Positions 52,011 to 61,507 of a DNA stretch of 64,000 nt are shown here, one piece after another. The notes beneath the pieces were generated by a model. That model was not told the DNA's origin. It made no database searches and worked only from the letters and a program-made list of their open reading frames with translations. A program made the translations under genes and the position numbers. The number at the start of each line of letters is the position of its first letter. Positions within the stretch are counted from its first letter, which is position 1. This DNA is from Pelomonas cellulosilytica (GTDB taxonomy: Bacteria; Pseudomonadota; Gammaproteobacteria; Burkholderiales; Burkholderiaceae_C), in the NCBI RefSeq assembly GCF_021353265.1, contig NZ_JAJTWU010000001.1:1-64000 (forward strand), given 5' to 3'.

Positions 52011-54470
52011 ATGCACTTGTCCCCACTGCCCTGTCATTCCCTGTCGCTACGCTCGTCGTCGCGGATCGTGCCCACCGGTGTGGCGCTGGCCTGCGCGCTA
52101 TTGATGGGCAGCCCGGCGCTGGCCCAGACGACATCGGCGTCCGAAGGCCAGGAGGCCACCAACGCGCTGCCCACCGTCACGGTCACCGCCCGCAAGCGCG
52201 CGGAGGTGATGCTGGATGTGCCGATCTCCATCCAGGCGCTGTCCGAGAAGGAACTTCGCACGTCAGGCATCACGGATGTGAAGGACCTGGGCGAGCAGAC
52301 CGGCTTCAGCTTCTCGTCCGCACAGGGCACGGGCGCGCAGGGGCGCTCCTTCGGTGTCGTGACGTTCCGCGGCCTGCAGGGTGAGCTGAACTTCCCGTGG
52401 GAGAACTCGGGCGGCATCTTCGTCGACGGCATCTTTGTCTCAGGCGGCGTGTCGGGCCTGGGGCTGGGTGACGTGGCGCGCGTGGAAGTGCTGAAGGGAC
52501 CGCAAAACGCGTTCTTCGGCCGCAGCACCTTCGGTGGTGCGGTGAACTTCGTCACGAAGAACCCGGGGACGACGCTAGCCGGCACGGTCAACGCCACCCT
52601 CGGCAACGATGGCAGCAACGACGTGGATGCCAGCATCTCTGGCCCGCTGCTGGGCGACAAGCTGACCGGCCGCATCACGTTCGGCAGCAAGACGAAGGCC
52701 GCGTTGTTCCACGCCACGGACGGTGGCGACATGGGTGCGGAGAGCTCCCGCTACGTCAGCGGCACGTTGTACTTCAAGCCCAACGAGTCGGTGTGGGTGC
52801 GCCTGCGCGGCCTGTACCAGCAGGACGAAGACTCCGCGCCCGCGACCGGCATGATCTCGGCCAACGGCAACACCAGCTGCACTGGCAAGACCTACACCGG
52901 TCAGAACGCCAGCGGCGCCCCCGTGACCTACACGCCCAGCGTGCCTTACTTCTGCGATGGCATCCCGTCGTACAAGGAGGTTGGCTCCAAGGTCTTCGAC
53001 GCGAACACCGCCTTGCCGGCCGGCGTCTACGCCGCGTTTGTCGACAACAGCCTGGGCGATCCCTTCCTGGCGAAGTCGCCACGGCTCACCCATATGGGTA
53101 TGAAACGCGAGACCCTGCGCCTTTCTACCCAGGCAGCGGTGATGCTGCCTTACGACATGGACGTGGCGTTCAACGCCGGCTACAACGAGTCCAACTCCAC
53201 CAGCATCCACGACCTGGATCGCAGCAAGGCCAATGCCTTCCTGGCGCTGCAGACCAACCCCACGCGTGACCTGACGCTGGACGCGCGGCTGTCCACCAGC
53301 CCGTCCAATCCGCTGCGCGGCCTGCTGGGTGCCAGCTACTTCGTGTCCACCTTCCAGCTGTCGCAGATCGACCTGAGCTCGGCCTTCGGCCAGGTGAGTC
53401 CGACCCGCAGCACCGGCGCTTACCTGGACCTGCGTGCCCACGTGCCGGCCGTTTACGGTGCGGTCGAGTACGACATCAACGACCAGTGGACGGTGTCAGC
53501 CGAGGCGCGCTACCAGAAGGACAAGAGCGCCTATGTTTCGCTGGATGGCACGGAGACCAGCAACACCATCAACAGCTGGCTGCCGCGCGTGACGCTGCGC
53601 TACAAGCCGATGGCGTCGATGTCCGCCTACGTGAACCTGGCGCGCGGCGTGCAGCCGCTGACCGTGAACGGTGGTTACGCGAATGCGAATGCCGCAGGCA
53701 AGGCCTACCTGGAAGCGCTGTTCCCCGGCATCACGCCCTTCACGCCGCAGCCCAAGCTGGACTCCGCCGAAGTGGGCCTCAAGCAGCAGGTGAGCCGTAC
53801 TTTCCAGTACGCGCTGGCGATCTACGACCAGAAGTGGAAGAACCGTCTCTCCGGCACAACCGTGTTCAACCCGGCCAGTTGCGGCACGACGGTCAACACG
53901 CCTGAATGTCCATTCGCTACCTCCGGCACGGGTGTGACGATCTCCAACGAGGCCCGTATCCGCGGGCTGGAACTGACGGTGGATGCCCAGCTGACGCCGT
54001 CCTGGACTGCAGGCGGCTACCTGGACTACAAGGATGCTACCTGGACCAAGTTCGACGCTGCCAATGCCGCCGTGCTGACCGGGTCGGCCGTCGCCTTCGA
54101 CGGCAACCACCTGGCTCGCCTGCCCAAGTTCAGCGTGTCGGCCAACACGACCTACCGGTTCGGCCTGAGCGACGGTTGGAGCGGCTACACGCGGGGTGAC
54201 CTCACGTGGGTCGGCAAGCGCTGGGAGACCGACTTCAACTTCACGCAGGACGACGGCTACAAGCGCTTTGACCTGCGACTGGGATTCGAGAAGAAGGACT
54301 TGTTGATCGAGCTCTTCGCCCGCAACGTGTTCAACGCCCAGGACTGGGCAACGGTCTCGCGCTACTTCGACCTGACGGCACAGCCGCTGACCAACTTCAA
54401 CCGCCAGGCTGTGCAGGTGACGCTGCAGGACCCGCGGACGGTAGGCGTGCGCCTGCGCTACGGCTTCTGA
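52011..54470 (+). CDS. TonB-dependent outer-membrane receptor 1
   Basis: An 819-aa outer-membrane receptor using TonB energy to import a large or scarce substrate. It has a signal peptide ending SPALAQ (about 39), a TonB-box-like LPTVTVTARKR, a plug domain (about 55-165), and a beta-barrel ending in VRLRYGF with the aromatic C-terminus typical of porins. Cys pairs occur in the barrel (NTSCTG/YFCDG and NPASCG/PECPF). GGAG precedes the ATG. It is highly similar to receptor 2 and lacks siderophore-specific features, so an organic nutrient is as likely as iron. Confidence 0.92.
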   Translation: MHLSPLPCHSLSLRSSSRIVPTGVALACALLMGSPALAQTTSASEGQEATNALPTVTVTARKRAEVMLDVPISIQALSEKELRTSGITDVKDLGEQTGFSFSSAQGTGAQGRSFGVVTFRGLQGELNFPWENSGGIFVDGIFVSGGVSGLGLGDVARVEVLKGPQNAFFGRSTFGGAVNFVTKNPGTTLAGTVNATLGNDGSNDVDASISGPLLGDKLTGRITFGSKTKAALFHATDGGDMGAESSRYVSGTLYFKPNESVWVRLRGLYQQDEDSAPATGMISANGNTSCTGKTYTGQNASGAPVTYTPSVPYFCDGIPSYKEVGSKVFDANTALPAGVYAAFVDNSLGDPFLAKSPRLTHMGMKRETLRLSTQAAVMLPYDMDVAFNAGYNESNSTSIHDLDRSKANAFLALQTNPTRDLTLDARLSTSPSNPLRGLLGASYFVSTFQLSQIDLSSAFGQVSPTRSTGAYLDLRAHVPAVYGAVEYDINDQWTVSAEARYQKDKSAYVSLDGTETSNTINSWLPRVTLRYKPMASMSAYVNLARGVQPLTVNGGYANANAAGKAYLEALFPGITPFTPQPKLDSAEVGLKQQVSRTFQYALAIYDQKWKNRLSGTTVFNPASCGTTVNTPECPFATSGTGVTISNEARIRGLELTVDAQLTPSWTAGGYLDYKDATWTKFDAANAAVLTGSAVAFDGNHLARLPKFSVSANTTYRFGLSDGWSGYTRGDLTWVGKRWETDFNFTQDDGYKRFDLRLGFEKKDLLIELFARNVFNAQDWATVSRYFDLTAQPLTNFNRQAVQVTLQDPRTVGVRLRYGF

Positions 54471-54513
54471 GGGAGGGCAGCCCAGCCGGACGGTGTGCCG
54501 GCCCACAATGAAC

Positions 54514-54536
54514 AAGGCGCTCTGCGGAGCGCCTTT
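54514..54536 (+). terminator. terminator of TonB receptor 1
   Basis: A 9-bp stem AAGGCGCTC / GAGCGCCTT with loop TGCG, then T-rich TCTG. It begins 44 nt after the stop. The same 9-bp stem recurs after receptor 2. Confidence 0.82.
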
Positions 54537-54557
54537 CTGCTGCCCGGAGCTCGGGTC

Positions 54558-55589
54558 CTAAGGTGCGGTCGTCGAGGCCTTCTTGAAGCCCAGCGCCTCG
54601 ATCCAGGCATGGAAGTCTTCGGCCCAGTGATCGGACGTCGTGCCGCGCGTGGCCATGCCGAAGCCATGGCCGCCGCGGCTGTACAGGTGCAGCTCGGGCC
54701 GGTAGTCCGCGGCGAAGAGCGTGTCGTAGAAACCGCGCACGCCGGTGCCGACGAACACGTCGTCCTGTGCCATCGCGATGAAGAACGGCGGCAGCGCGCC
54801 TGGGGCCGGCGTGGGTGCCGGGCGCAGCCAGGGCTCCTTGGGGGTGCCCGGCGGATAGGGCAGGTGGGCCGGGGGCAGCGTTGGCGGCACCACCATCGGC
54901 GGGCCGTAGATCAGCCCGGCGAAATTTGGCCGGTCTGCTGGCTCTGGCGCCAACGCCATGACGCCAACGACGTGGCCGCCCGCCGAGAAGCCGACCGCGC
55001 CCACGCGCTGCGGATCGATGCCGAACTCCTTGGCATGTGCCCGGATCTCGCGCAGCGCCTGCACGCCATCTACCGCGGCTGCCTCGCCAATCTGGCCCTG
55101 CGGGCCAGTGGTCATGGCCGTGAAGACACGCTGGCGGTAATGCTCCGCGCTCTCCGATGGTGGCTGGTAGATCGTGCGGTAGCGCAGCACGAAGGCGGCG
55201 ACGCCGCGCTCTGCCAGCCAGCGAGCCACGTCCGTGCCTTCGCTGCGGATGGACAACTCGCGGAAGCCGCCACCGGGCGCCACGACCACGGCCGCCCCGG
55301 TCGCGCGGCCCGGCGCGGGCAGGAAGGGCTGGTAGCTCGGCTGGCTGACGTTGTGGACCCTGGTGCCGTCGGCGCTAACTTCGTCGGGGCCGGCTTGCGG
55401 CGCTGCACCGAACCAGTGGGGCAACGCCGGCGGACCGTCCGTCCAAACCGGGCGCGCGGGCAGCGCGCACACCGCGGCCCCACAGGCTGCGCTGGCATCG
55501 GTCGCGGTGGGCTGCGACAGCGTGGGTGAGGAGGACAGCGCCAGCGCGGCGGCCTCCATAAGGACGAGGAATCGACGCTTGATCAGCAT
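54558..55589 (-). CDS. secreted alpha/beta hydrolase (acetylesterase/BD-FAE type)
   Basis: A 343-aa hydrolase with an N-terminal signal (about 1-26, ending TLSQP). The oxyanion site is APGGGFRELS, the nucleophile elbow VGFSAGGHVV (Ser), the acid in AQDDVFVG and the His in YSRGGHGFGM, so the full catalytic set is visible. Homologues deacetylate or de-esterify carbohydrate-linked substrates. It lies between the duplicated receptors on the opposite strand. The ATG at 55589 begins the signal peptide; an ATG at 55556 is possible. Confidence 0.85.
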   Translation of the reverse strand: MLIKRRFLVLMEAAALALSSSPTLSQPTATDASAACGAAVCALPARPVWTDGPPALPHWFGAAPQAGPDEVSADGTRVHNVSQPSYQPFLPAPGRATGAAVVVAPGGGFRELSIRSEGTDVARWLAERGVAAFVLRYRTIYQPPSESAEHYRQRVFTAMTTGPQGQIGEAAAVDGVQALREIRAHAKEFGIDPQRVGAVGFSAGGHVVGVMALAPEPADRPNFAGLIYGPPMVVPPTLPPAHLPYPPGTPKEPWLRPAPTPAPGALPPFFIAMAQDDVFVGTGVRGFYDTLFAADYRPELHLYSRGGHGFGMATRGTTSDHWAEDFHAWIEALGFKKASTTAP

Positions 55590-55974
55590 GAGAGGGCCCG
55601 GCAGGGTGGATTGAGGTGGTGCCCACCCTAGGAGTGCCGGCCAGCGGCGCCAAGCGCCCGCGCTGTGTTGTCCGCCTGGCAGACAGGTCGGGGGATGGCG
55701 TCGCGCAGCGACCAATACAACCGCGCCAACTCGGGGCAAGAGGCACGGCGGACGGGAATCCGGCACCACGACATGGCAGGTCGGCGGGCGCGTTTCTGGC
55801 CCTTATCCACCTGACGATTGATGCTGAATGCCAACCCGCACGGCGATGCACTGCTGCATACATTCACCTTGACCCAGGTCAACGAATCACCGGCCAAGCC
55901 TGGACAAGCGCGCCGTCCCGGCCTGTCTAGACAACCCGACGCGCCACCTCTATCTCGATCCCGGAGAACTTCAA
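55590..55974 (+). promoter_or_regulatory. 385-nt upstream region of TonB receptor 2 with the duplicated promoter module
   Basis: No gene is seen here. It carries the four blocks of the receptor 1 promoter in the same order: GGGAATC followed by GGCACCACGAC (55754-55772), TATCCACCTGACG (55804-55816), TTGAC-CCAG-GTCAA (55869-55882) and TGTCTAGACA (55924-55933). Block spacings differ from receptor 1 by at most a few nt, and the palindrome is again 41 nt before the ATG. The part before 55754 also serves as the upstream region of the divergent hydrolase. Confidence 0.65.
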
Positions 55975-58467
55975 ATGCACCCGAACCCTTTGCCCTGTGG
56001 CGCATTGCGCCAGCATGTGCGGCCGGCACCGACCGTCGTGGCGCTGGCCTGCGCCCTGCTGATGGGCGCACCCGCCCTCGCGCAGACCGCGCCGGCGGAA
56101 GCCGCGCCGGGCGCCGAGGCTGCCGCTGCGACGAATGCGCTGCCCACTGTCACCGTCACCGCACGCAAGCGCAGCGAGAAGATGCTGGAGGTGCCGATGT
56201 CCATCCAGTCCTTCTCCGAGAAGGACCTGCGCGCCAGCGGCAGCACCGACATCAAGGACCTCACGACCCAGGCCGGCTTCAACTTCAGCTCCGCGCAGGG
56301 CTCCGGTGCCCAGGGGCGGGCCTTCGGCGTGACGACCTTCCGCGGCCTGCAGGGCGAGCTGAACTTCCCCTGGGAGAACTCGGGCGGCGTGTTCATCGAC
56401 GGCATCTTCATCTCCGGCGGTGTCTCCAGCATCGGCATGACCGACGTGGCGCGCGTGGAGGTGCTCAAGGGGCCGCAGAACGCCTTCTTCGGCCGCAGCA
56501 CCTTCGGCGGCGCGGTTAACTTCATCACCAAGCAGCCGGCCGGCCAGCTGCGCGGCACGATCAACGCGTCGCTGAACCAGCGCGGTTCCAACGACGTGGA
56601 CGTGACGATCGAGGGGCCGCTGATCCCCGACCTGCTCAACGGCCGCATCTCCTTCGGCTCGCGCAACAAGACCGCGCTCTACCACGCGACCGACGGCGGT
56701 AACCTGGGCGCCGAGAACACCAAGTTCGTCGCCGGCACGCTGCACTTCTCGCCCACCGACGACCTGTGGGTGCGCCTGCGCGGCCACTACCAGAAGGACG
56801 AGGATTCCACGCCCGCCACGGCGTTCGTTCCCGCCGCGGGCAACACCAGCTGCACGGGCGCGACTTACACGGGCATCGGCCGTGACGGCAAGAGCGTGCA
56901 GTACACGCCGGGCACAGCCTACTTCTGCGGCACGATCCCGTCATTCAAGGACGTGGGCGCCGGCGTCATCGACGCCAACACGGCCATCCCGGCGGGGGCC
57001 TACGCGGCCTTCGTCAACAACAGCCTCGGCGACCCCTTCCTCGCCAAGACCCCGCGGCTGGACCATGCCGGCATGGCGCGCGAGATCAAGCGCGCCTCGG
57101 TGCAAGCAGGCTACTCGCTGCCGCTGGGCATGGAAGCGGCCTTCAACCTGGGCTACAACCAGGCCAACTCGGCCAGCATCTTCGACCTGGACCGCACGAA
57201 GACACAAGCTTTCTACGCGCTGCAGACCAACGTCACGCACGACCTGACCGCCGACGCACGGCTGTCCACCAACCCGAAGGCCGCGCTGCGTGGCGTCGTC
57301 GGCGTGAGCTACTTCAAGTCGACCTACCAGCTCTCGCAGCTCAACCTGAACTCTGCGCTGGGCGCGACGGCTGCGGTGCGCGACTCGGGCAATTACCTGA
57401 ATCTCGATTCAGCGGTGCCGGCGGCGTATGGCTCGGTGGAATACGACGTCACCCAGCAGATCACGGCGTCCTTCGAAACGCGCCGCCAGCACGACAAGAT
57501 CGAGGCAACTACCTATGGCGGCGCTGTCTACTCGAACGCGGTCGACAACTGGCTCCCACGCATGACGCTGCGCTTTAAGCCGACGGCCGACCTGTCCTTC
57601 TACGTCAATGCGGCGCGCGGCGTGCAGCCGCTGACGGTCAATACCGGCTACGTGAATGCCTCCGCAGCAGGTCAGGCCTACATGCGCGGCCTCTACCCCG
57701 ACCTGGGGAACTTCACACCACAACCCAAGCTCAAGTCGCTGGAGTTCGGCGCCAAGCAGCGCGTGAACGACTGGCTGCAGTACTCGGCTGCGGTCTACGA
57801 CCAGAAGTGGCAGAACCGCCTGACGTCCAGCGCCGTCTTCAATCCTACGACCTGCGGCACCACGACCGGCACGCCCGAGTGCCCGTTCACGGCCACCGGC
57901 GCCGGCGTGACGTTCAGCAACGACGCCACCATCCGCGGCCTGGAATTGCAGGTGGATGCCCAGCTCGCCAGCAACTGGAGCGCGAGCGCCTATGTCGACA
58001 TCAAGCATGCGACCTGGGACAAGTACAACTCGGCCGCGCAGTCCGCATACGGTTCCAACCGTGCGCTGGCGCTGACCGGCACGGCGGTGGCCTTCGACGG
58101 CAACGCGCTGGGCCGTGTGCCCAAGGTCACCGTGTCGGCCAACACGACCTACCGGTTCGGCCTGAGCGATGGCTGGAGCAGCTTCCTGCGCGGCGACCTG
58201 ACCTATGTCGGCAAGCAGTGGGAGACGGACTTCAACTTCGCGCAGTCCAAGGCGTACTCGCGGCTTGACGCGCGCTGGGGCTTCGAGAAGGGCAACACGT
58301 CGCTCGAGCTCTTCGTGCGTAACCTGACCAACGATCGCGGCTGGGTCAGCGTGGGGCGCACGGCAGACCTGAGCATCGTGCCTCTGGTCAACTTCTCGCA
58401 GCAGGCGTTGATCGCCACCGTGCAGGAGGAGCGCGCCTTCGGCGTCCGCCTGCGCTACGGGTTCTGA
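55975..58467 (+). CDS. TonB-dependent outer-membrane receptor 2
   Basis: An 830-aa paralogue of receptor 1 with a signal peptide ending APALAQ (about 37), TonB-box-like LPTVTVTARKR, a plug with GAQGRAFGVTTFRGLQGELN, and a barrel ending VRLRYGF. Plug regions of the two proteins are nearly identical over long stretches, while barrel loops differ, consistent with duplication and altered ligand use. CCGGAG lies about ten nt before the ATG. It is divergent from the hydrolase and convergent with the DUF1838 gene. Confidence 0.92.
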   Translation: MHPNPLPCGALRQHVRPAPTVVALACALLMGAPALAQTAPAEAAPGAEAAAATNALPTVTVTARKRSEKMLEVPMSIQSFSEKDLRASGSTDIKDLTTQAGFNFSSAQGSGAQGRAFGVTTFRGLQGELNFPWENSGGVFIDGIFISGGVSSIGMTDVARVEVLKGPQNAFFGRSTFGGAVNFITKQPAGQLRGTINASLNQRGSNDVDVTIEGPLIPDLLNGRISFGSRNKTALYHATDGGNLGAENTKFVAGTLHFSPTDDLWVRLRGHYQKDEDSTPATAFVPAAGNTSCTGATYTGIGRDGKSVQYTPGTAYFCGTIPSFKDVGAGVIDANTAIPAGAYAAFVNNSLGDPFLAKTPRLDHAGMAREIKRASVQAGYSLPLGMEAAFNLGYNQANSASIFDLDRTKTQAFYALQTNVTHDLTADARLSTNPKAALRGVVGVSYFKSTYQLSQLNLNSALGATAAVRDSGNYLNLDSAVPAAYGSVEYDVTQQITASFETRRQHDKIEATTYGGAVYSNAVDNWLPRMTLRFKPTADLSFYVNAARGVQPLTVNTGYVNASAAGQAYMRGLYPDLGNFTPQPKLKSLEFGAKQRVNDWLQYSAAVYDQKWQNRLTSSAVFNPTTCGTTTGTPECPFTATGAGVTFSNDATIRGLELQVDAQLASNWSASAYVDIKHATWDKYNSAAQSAYGSNRALALTGTAVAFDGNALGRVPKVTVSANTTYRFGLSDGWSSFLRGDLTYVGKQWETDFNFAQSKAYSRLDARWGFEKGNTSLELFVRNLTNDRGWVSVGRTADLSIVPLVNFSQQALIATVQEERAFGVRLRYGF

Positions 58468-58470
58468 ATC

Positions 58471-58498
58471 CGCGGGGCCTTCGGGCCCTGCGCTTTTT
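58471..58498 (+). terminator. terminator of TonB receptor 2
   Basis: Stem CGCGGGGCC / GGCCCTGCG (one G-T pair) with a TTCG loop, followed by CTTTTT. It starts 4 nt after the stop codon. Confidence 0.85.
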
Positions 58499-58513
58499 GC
58501 GGTGACACGGCCC

Positions 58514-58545
58514 GCAAAAAAAGGCGCTCCAAGGAGCGCCTTCGT
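58514..58545. terminator. second terminator, serving the minus-strand operon ending at 58565
   Basis: Stem AAGGCGCTC / GAGCGCCTT (58521-58529 and 58534-58542), loop CAAG, with seven A before it on the plus strand, i.e. a T-run after the hairpin for minus-strand RNA. The stem is identical to that after receptor 1. Confidence 0.82.
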
Positions 58546-58564
58546 TTATGGGCCGGGTGAGCGT

Positions 58565-59416
58565 TCAGCCCCGGAAAGCCGCTTCCAGGTGTGCGCCAGG
58601 GTCGGCCCACCAGGCCGGCTTGGTGCGGCGCGTCTCGGCCAGCCAGATGGCCGGCAGCGTGTCCAGCGTCAGGCCGTAGCGGCCGGCACCGTGCGCCATC
58701 ATGTGACCTGGCTGATCGGCCGGCATCTGCTGCCAGGGGCGCCAGCCGCTGACGTTGGTGAACGACATGCTGGCGGGCACCTGCAGCGAAGCCGGGTCGC
58801 GCAGCGCGGCCAGCGGGGCGCGCACCGTTACCAGTTCGCTGTAGCGGTAGGGCTTAGCAGGCGCCGGGAGGGGCAGGGCAGTGCGCACGCGCTGCGCCAT
58901 CACCAGCTCGCCGGCAACCTCCTCCATCGCGCTGACGCGGTCTTCTGCGACGGCGCCGGGCGGCAGCGGCTTGACGTGGTGGCGGCTGAGATCCTCGTGC
59001 AGCAGCAACGTGGTCGGGCGTGACGTGTGCACCACCGCGGGCACGCTCCGGCCGGTCAGCGGGTTGCGCCATTGCGCCATCACCTCGCCGCTGTCGGCGT
59101 CGGTGTAATAGGCGTGCTCGAAGCTGGCGCTGAGCCAGCGGCCATCCTCCAGCATGCGCCACCGCGTGAAGGTGGCGGCCACCACGCCGAACATTGGGAT
59201 CAGCTCGCTGTCGATGACGCCGTAGTACTGCCCGGTCAGCGCGGCCACGACGAGGCGGTCGTCGAGCGCGCCGCGCATCAGCAGGTAGTCCCGCTGACGA
59301 CCGGTTGGCGCTGCCGACGTAGCAGCCCCGGCCAGCAGCGGTGCTCCGCCGATGGAGGCCGCGGCGGCCCATTGCAGCCAGCGGCGGCGGTCGAGTGGTG
59401 GATCGTTCAGGGGCAT
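58565..59416 (-). CDS. DUF1838 family protein with Tat signal
   Basis: I recognise the domain-of-unknown-function family DUF1838 but no activity. The 283-aa product starts with a twin-arginine leader (DRRRWLQWAAAAS, residues 9-21), predicting folded periplasmic export. The body has RGALDDRLVVAALTGQYYGV, FTRWRMLEDGRW and AYYTDADSGEVMAQWRNPLTG, characteristic of the family. The ATG at 59416 has GAGG seven nt upstream. It follows the esterase gene by 19 nt, so it may act on the same exported substrate. Confidence 0.82.
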   Translation of the reverse strand: MPLNDPPLDRRRWLQWAAAASIGGAPLLAGAATSAAPTGRQRDYLLMRGALDDRLVVAALTGQYYGVIDSELIPMFGVVAATFTRWRMLEDGRWLSASFEHAYYTDADSGEVMAQWRNPLTGRSVPAVVHTSRPTTLLLHEDLSRHHVKPLPPGAVAEDRVSAMEEVAGELVMAQRVRTALPLPAPAKPYRYSELVTVRAPLAALRDPASLQVPASMSFTNVSGWRPWQQMPADQPGHMMAHGAGRYGLTLDTLPAIWLAETRRTKPAWWADPGAHLEAAFRG

Positions 59417-59435
59417 GGAGAACCTCGTCAATAGG

Positions 59436-60605
59436 TCAGCGGAACAGCAGGGGCACGAACTCGTTCAGGTAGGCCCGCCAGTTCACCCAGGTGTGGCCGC
59501 CGCCGCTCTCCCGGTAGTTGTAGGCGATGCCCTGCTCATCCAGCATGCGGCGCGTCGGCTCGGCCATCGCATAGAGGAAGTCCTCCTTGCCGAAGGCGTA
59601 GAACACCACACTCTTGGCGGCGGCGCGGCGCTTTAGCGCTTCGGCGTTGCGCGCGACATAGGCCTTGGCGGGGTCACCTGCCTGCAGGCCGATGCTGAAG
59701 ATGCCGACGGCGCCGAACAGGTCCGGCCGCGGCAGGCCGAAGTTCAGCGTGTGGGCTCCGCCCATCGACAGCCCGGCCATCGCGCGGCGCGTCGCGGTCG
59801 GCTCGGTGCGGAAGCGCCGTTCCACCTCGGGCATCAGGTCCTTGACGAGGTCGTCGCCGAAGTCGGTGTTGTTGAAGCGGTCCACGCCCGGCCGGTCCGG
59901 CGTGTGGCCGAACGGCATCACCACGATCATCGGCTGCGCCTTGCCGGCGGCGATGAGGTTGTCAAGGATATGGTTCGCCTGGCCGATGGAAGTCCAGCTG
60001 TCATCGCTGTCGCCGGCGCCATGCACGAGGTAGAGCACCGGGTAGCGCCGGTTGCCGTTGGCCTCGTAGCCCGGTGGCGTGTAGACGTGGGCGCGTCGGC
60101 GAGTGCCCAGCGTGGACGAGTCATAGCTCATCACCGACACCAGTCCCTGCGGCACGCCTGGCTGCGCACTGTGGAAGGCCGACGCAGGGCCGGGCACGTC
60201 CAGCACCGAGCGGGCGCCGCGGTAGGTCAGCGAGAAGTTCGTGCCTTGCGGGTCGGGCATGTCGACGCCGTCGACATTGAAGGCATAGCGGTAGGCGCCG
60301 GCGGCCAGCGGGCCGGGCGTCGTGGCGGCCCAGAAGCCCTGCTCGTCCTTGGCCATGGGCAGGCCGGGTGGCTTGCCGTCGAAGCCGGTGGGCACGCCAT
60401 CGATCTCGGTGCTGCTGAGCTTGACCGCGGCAGCGGCTGGTGCGCACAGCCGGAAGCTGACGCGCCCGTCGGCCTGCATCGTGACGGAGTCGTAGAACAT
60501 CATCCACTGCTGCGACGCCCGGGCGTCGCAGACGGCCGGCGCTGCCGCCGCGGTACCCGCCAGGCAGCAGGTGCCGAGCAGGAGGGAAAGGGGCCTGGCC
60601 ATCAT
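59436..60605 (-). CDS. secreted esterase, carbohydrate esterase family 1 / feruloyl esterase-like
   Basis: A 389-aa exported esterase: signal peptide (about 1-21), an N-terminal Ig-like domain (about 40-135, CBM48/E-set-like), then a CE1/esterase-D catalytic domain with YLVHGAGDSDDSW, GLSMGGAHTL (nucleophile Ser) and SGGGHTWVNWR (His). AAGGAG lies six nt before the ATG at 60605. It resembles XynZ/Fae-like enzymes that release hydroxycinnamates or acetyl groups. It is tightly followed by the DUF1838 gene and preceded by the lyase gene. Confidence 0.88.
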   Translation of the reverse strand: MMARPLSLLLGTCCLAGTAAAAPAVCDARASQQWMMFYDSVTMQADGRVSFRLCAPAAAAVKLSSTEIDGVPTGFDGKPPGLPMAKDEQGFWAATTPGPLAAGAYRYAFNVDGVDMPDPQGTNFSLTYRGARSVLDVPGPASAFHSAQPGVPQGLVSVMSYDSSTLGTRRRAHVYTPPGYEANGNRRYPVLYLVHGAGDSDDSWTSIGQANHILDNLIAAGKAQPMIVVMPFGHTPDRPGVDRFNNTDFGDDLVKDLMPEVERRFRTEPTATRRAMAGLSMGGAHTLNFGLPRPDLFGAVGIFSIGLQAGDPAKAYVARNAEALKRRAAAKSVVFYAFGKEDFLYAMAEPTRRMLDEQGIAYNYRESGGGHTWVNWRAYLNEFVPLLFR

Positions 60606-60615
60606 GCAAATCTCC

Positions 60616-61479
60616 TTAGCGCGCCCAGCGCTTTTCAAAGTCCCACACGTCCTGGAAGCCGATGAGCTTGCAGAACTCGGTGAAATCGAACATCGGCAGC
60701 TCGGGCGTCTGGCTCAGACCCTGCTCCTTCAGCGTCCGCAAAGCCTGCTCCATCGCTGCGGCGGCGACGAGGCTGGTCATCGACGGGTAGATCGCGAACG
60801 CGTAGCCGATCTCCTTGAGCGTGGCCGCCGGCAGGATCGGCGTCTTTCCGCCGTCGGCCATGTTGGCCATCATCGGCAAGTCGAAGGCCTCGCAGGCGCG
60901 GCGCATCTCGTCCTCGGACTGTGGTGCCTCGAAGAACAGCACGTCGGCGCCGGCCTTGGCATACGCCTCAAGGCGGCGCATCGCGTCGTCGAAGCCGAAG
61001 CCTGCGCGCGAGTCGGTGCGGGCGATGATGAGGAAGTTCTCCTTGTCCTCGCGTGTCTCGGCAGCGACCTTGATCTTCTCGACCATGTCCTCCATCGGCA
61101 CGCAGCGCTTGAACGGCGTATGGCCGCACTTCTTCGGGAACTCCTGGTCCTCGATCTGGATGGCCGTGACGCCGGCACGCTCATAGCCCTTGACGGTGTG
61201 GGCCACGTTCAGCAGACCGCCGTAGCCGGTGTCGGCATCCGCGATGACGGCGGCGTGGCTCGTCTGCACCAGCGTGGCCATGCGGTCCAGCATCTGTGTG
61301 TAGCTGGCGATGCCGGCGTCCGGCAGGCCTAGGCTGGATGCGGTCAGCCAGTAGCCGGTTCCGTACACGATGGGAAAGCCCACCTTGTTGGCCACGGCGG
61401 TGGCGATCATGTCCTGCATGCCGGGCACGACGAAGAAGTCGCCCTGGTCGAGCATCTGGCGGAAGATGGGTTGGGCCAT
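60616..61479 (-). CDS. isocitrate lyase / PEP mutase family lyase (dimethylmalate lyase-like)
   Basis: A 287-aa member of the ICL/PEPM superfamily: VPGMQDMIATAVA (18-30), the metal-binding DADTGYGG (81-88) and the lyase signature KKCGH (116-120), which carries the catalytic Cys of isocitrate and methylisocitrate lyases. It is shorter than isocitrate lyase, like 2-methylisocitrate and 2,3-dimethylmalate lyases. Located just after a LeuC/LeuD pair, it fits cleavage of an alkylated malate to a 2-oxo acid plus a carboxylate. The methylcitrate cycle genes (prpC, acnD) are absent here. Confidence 0.87.
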   Translation of the reverse strand: MAQPIFRQMLDQGDFFVVPGMQDMIATAVANKVGFPIVYGTGYWLTASSLGLPDAGIASYTQMLDRMATLVQTSHAAVIADADTGYGGLLNVAHTVKGYERAGVTAIQIEDQEFPKKCGHTPFKRCVPMEDMVEKIKVAAETREDKENFLIIARTDSRAGFGFDDAMRRLEAYAKAGADVLFFEAPQSEDEMRRACEAFDLPMMANMADGGKTPILPAATLKEIGYAFAIYPSMTSLVAAAAMEQALRTLKEQGLSQTPELPMFDFTEFCKLIGFQDVWDFEKRWAR

Positions 61480-61507
61480 GGTGTGGTTGTCCTGATGGTG
61501 TGTGAAG

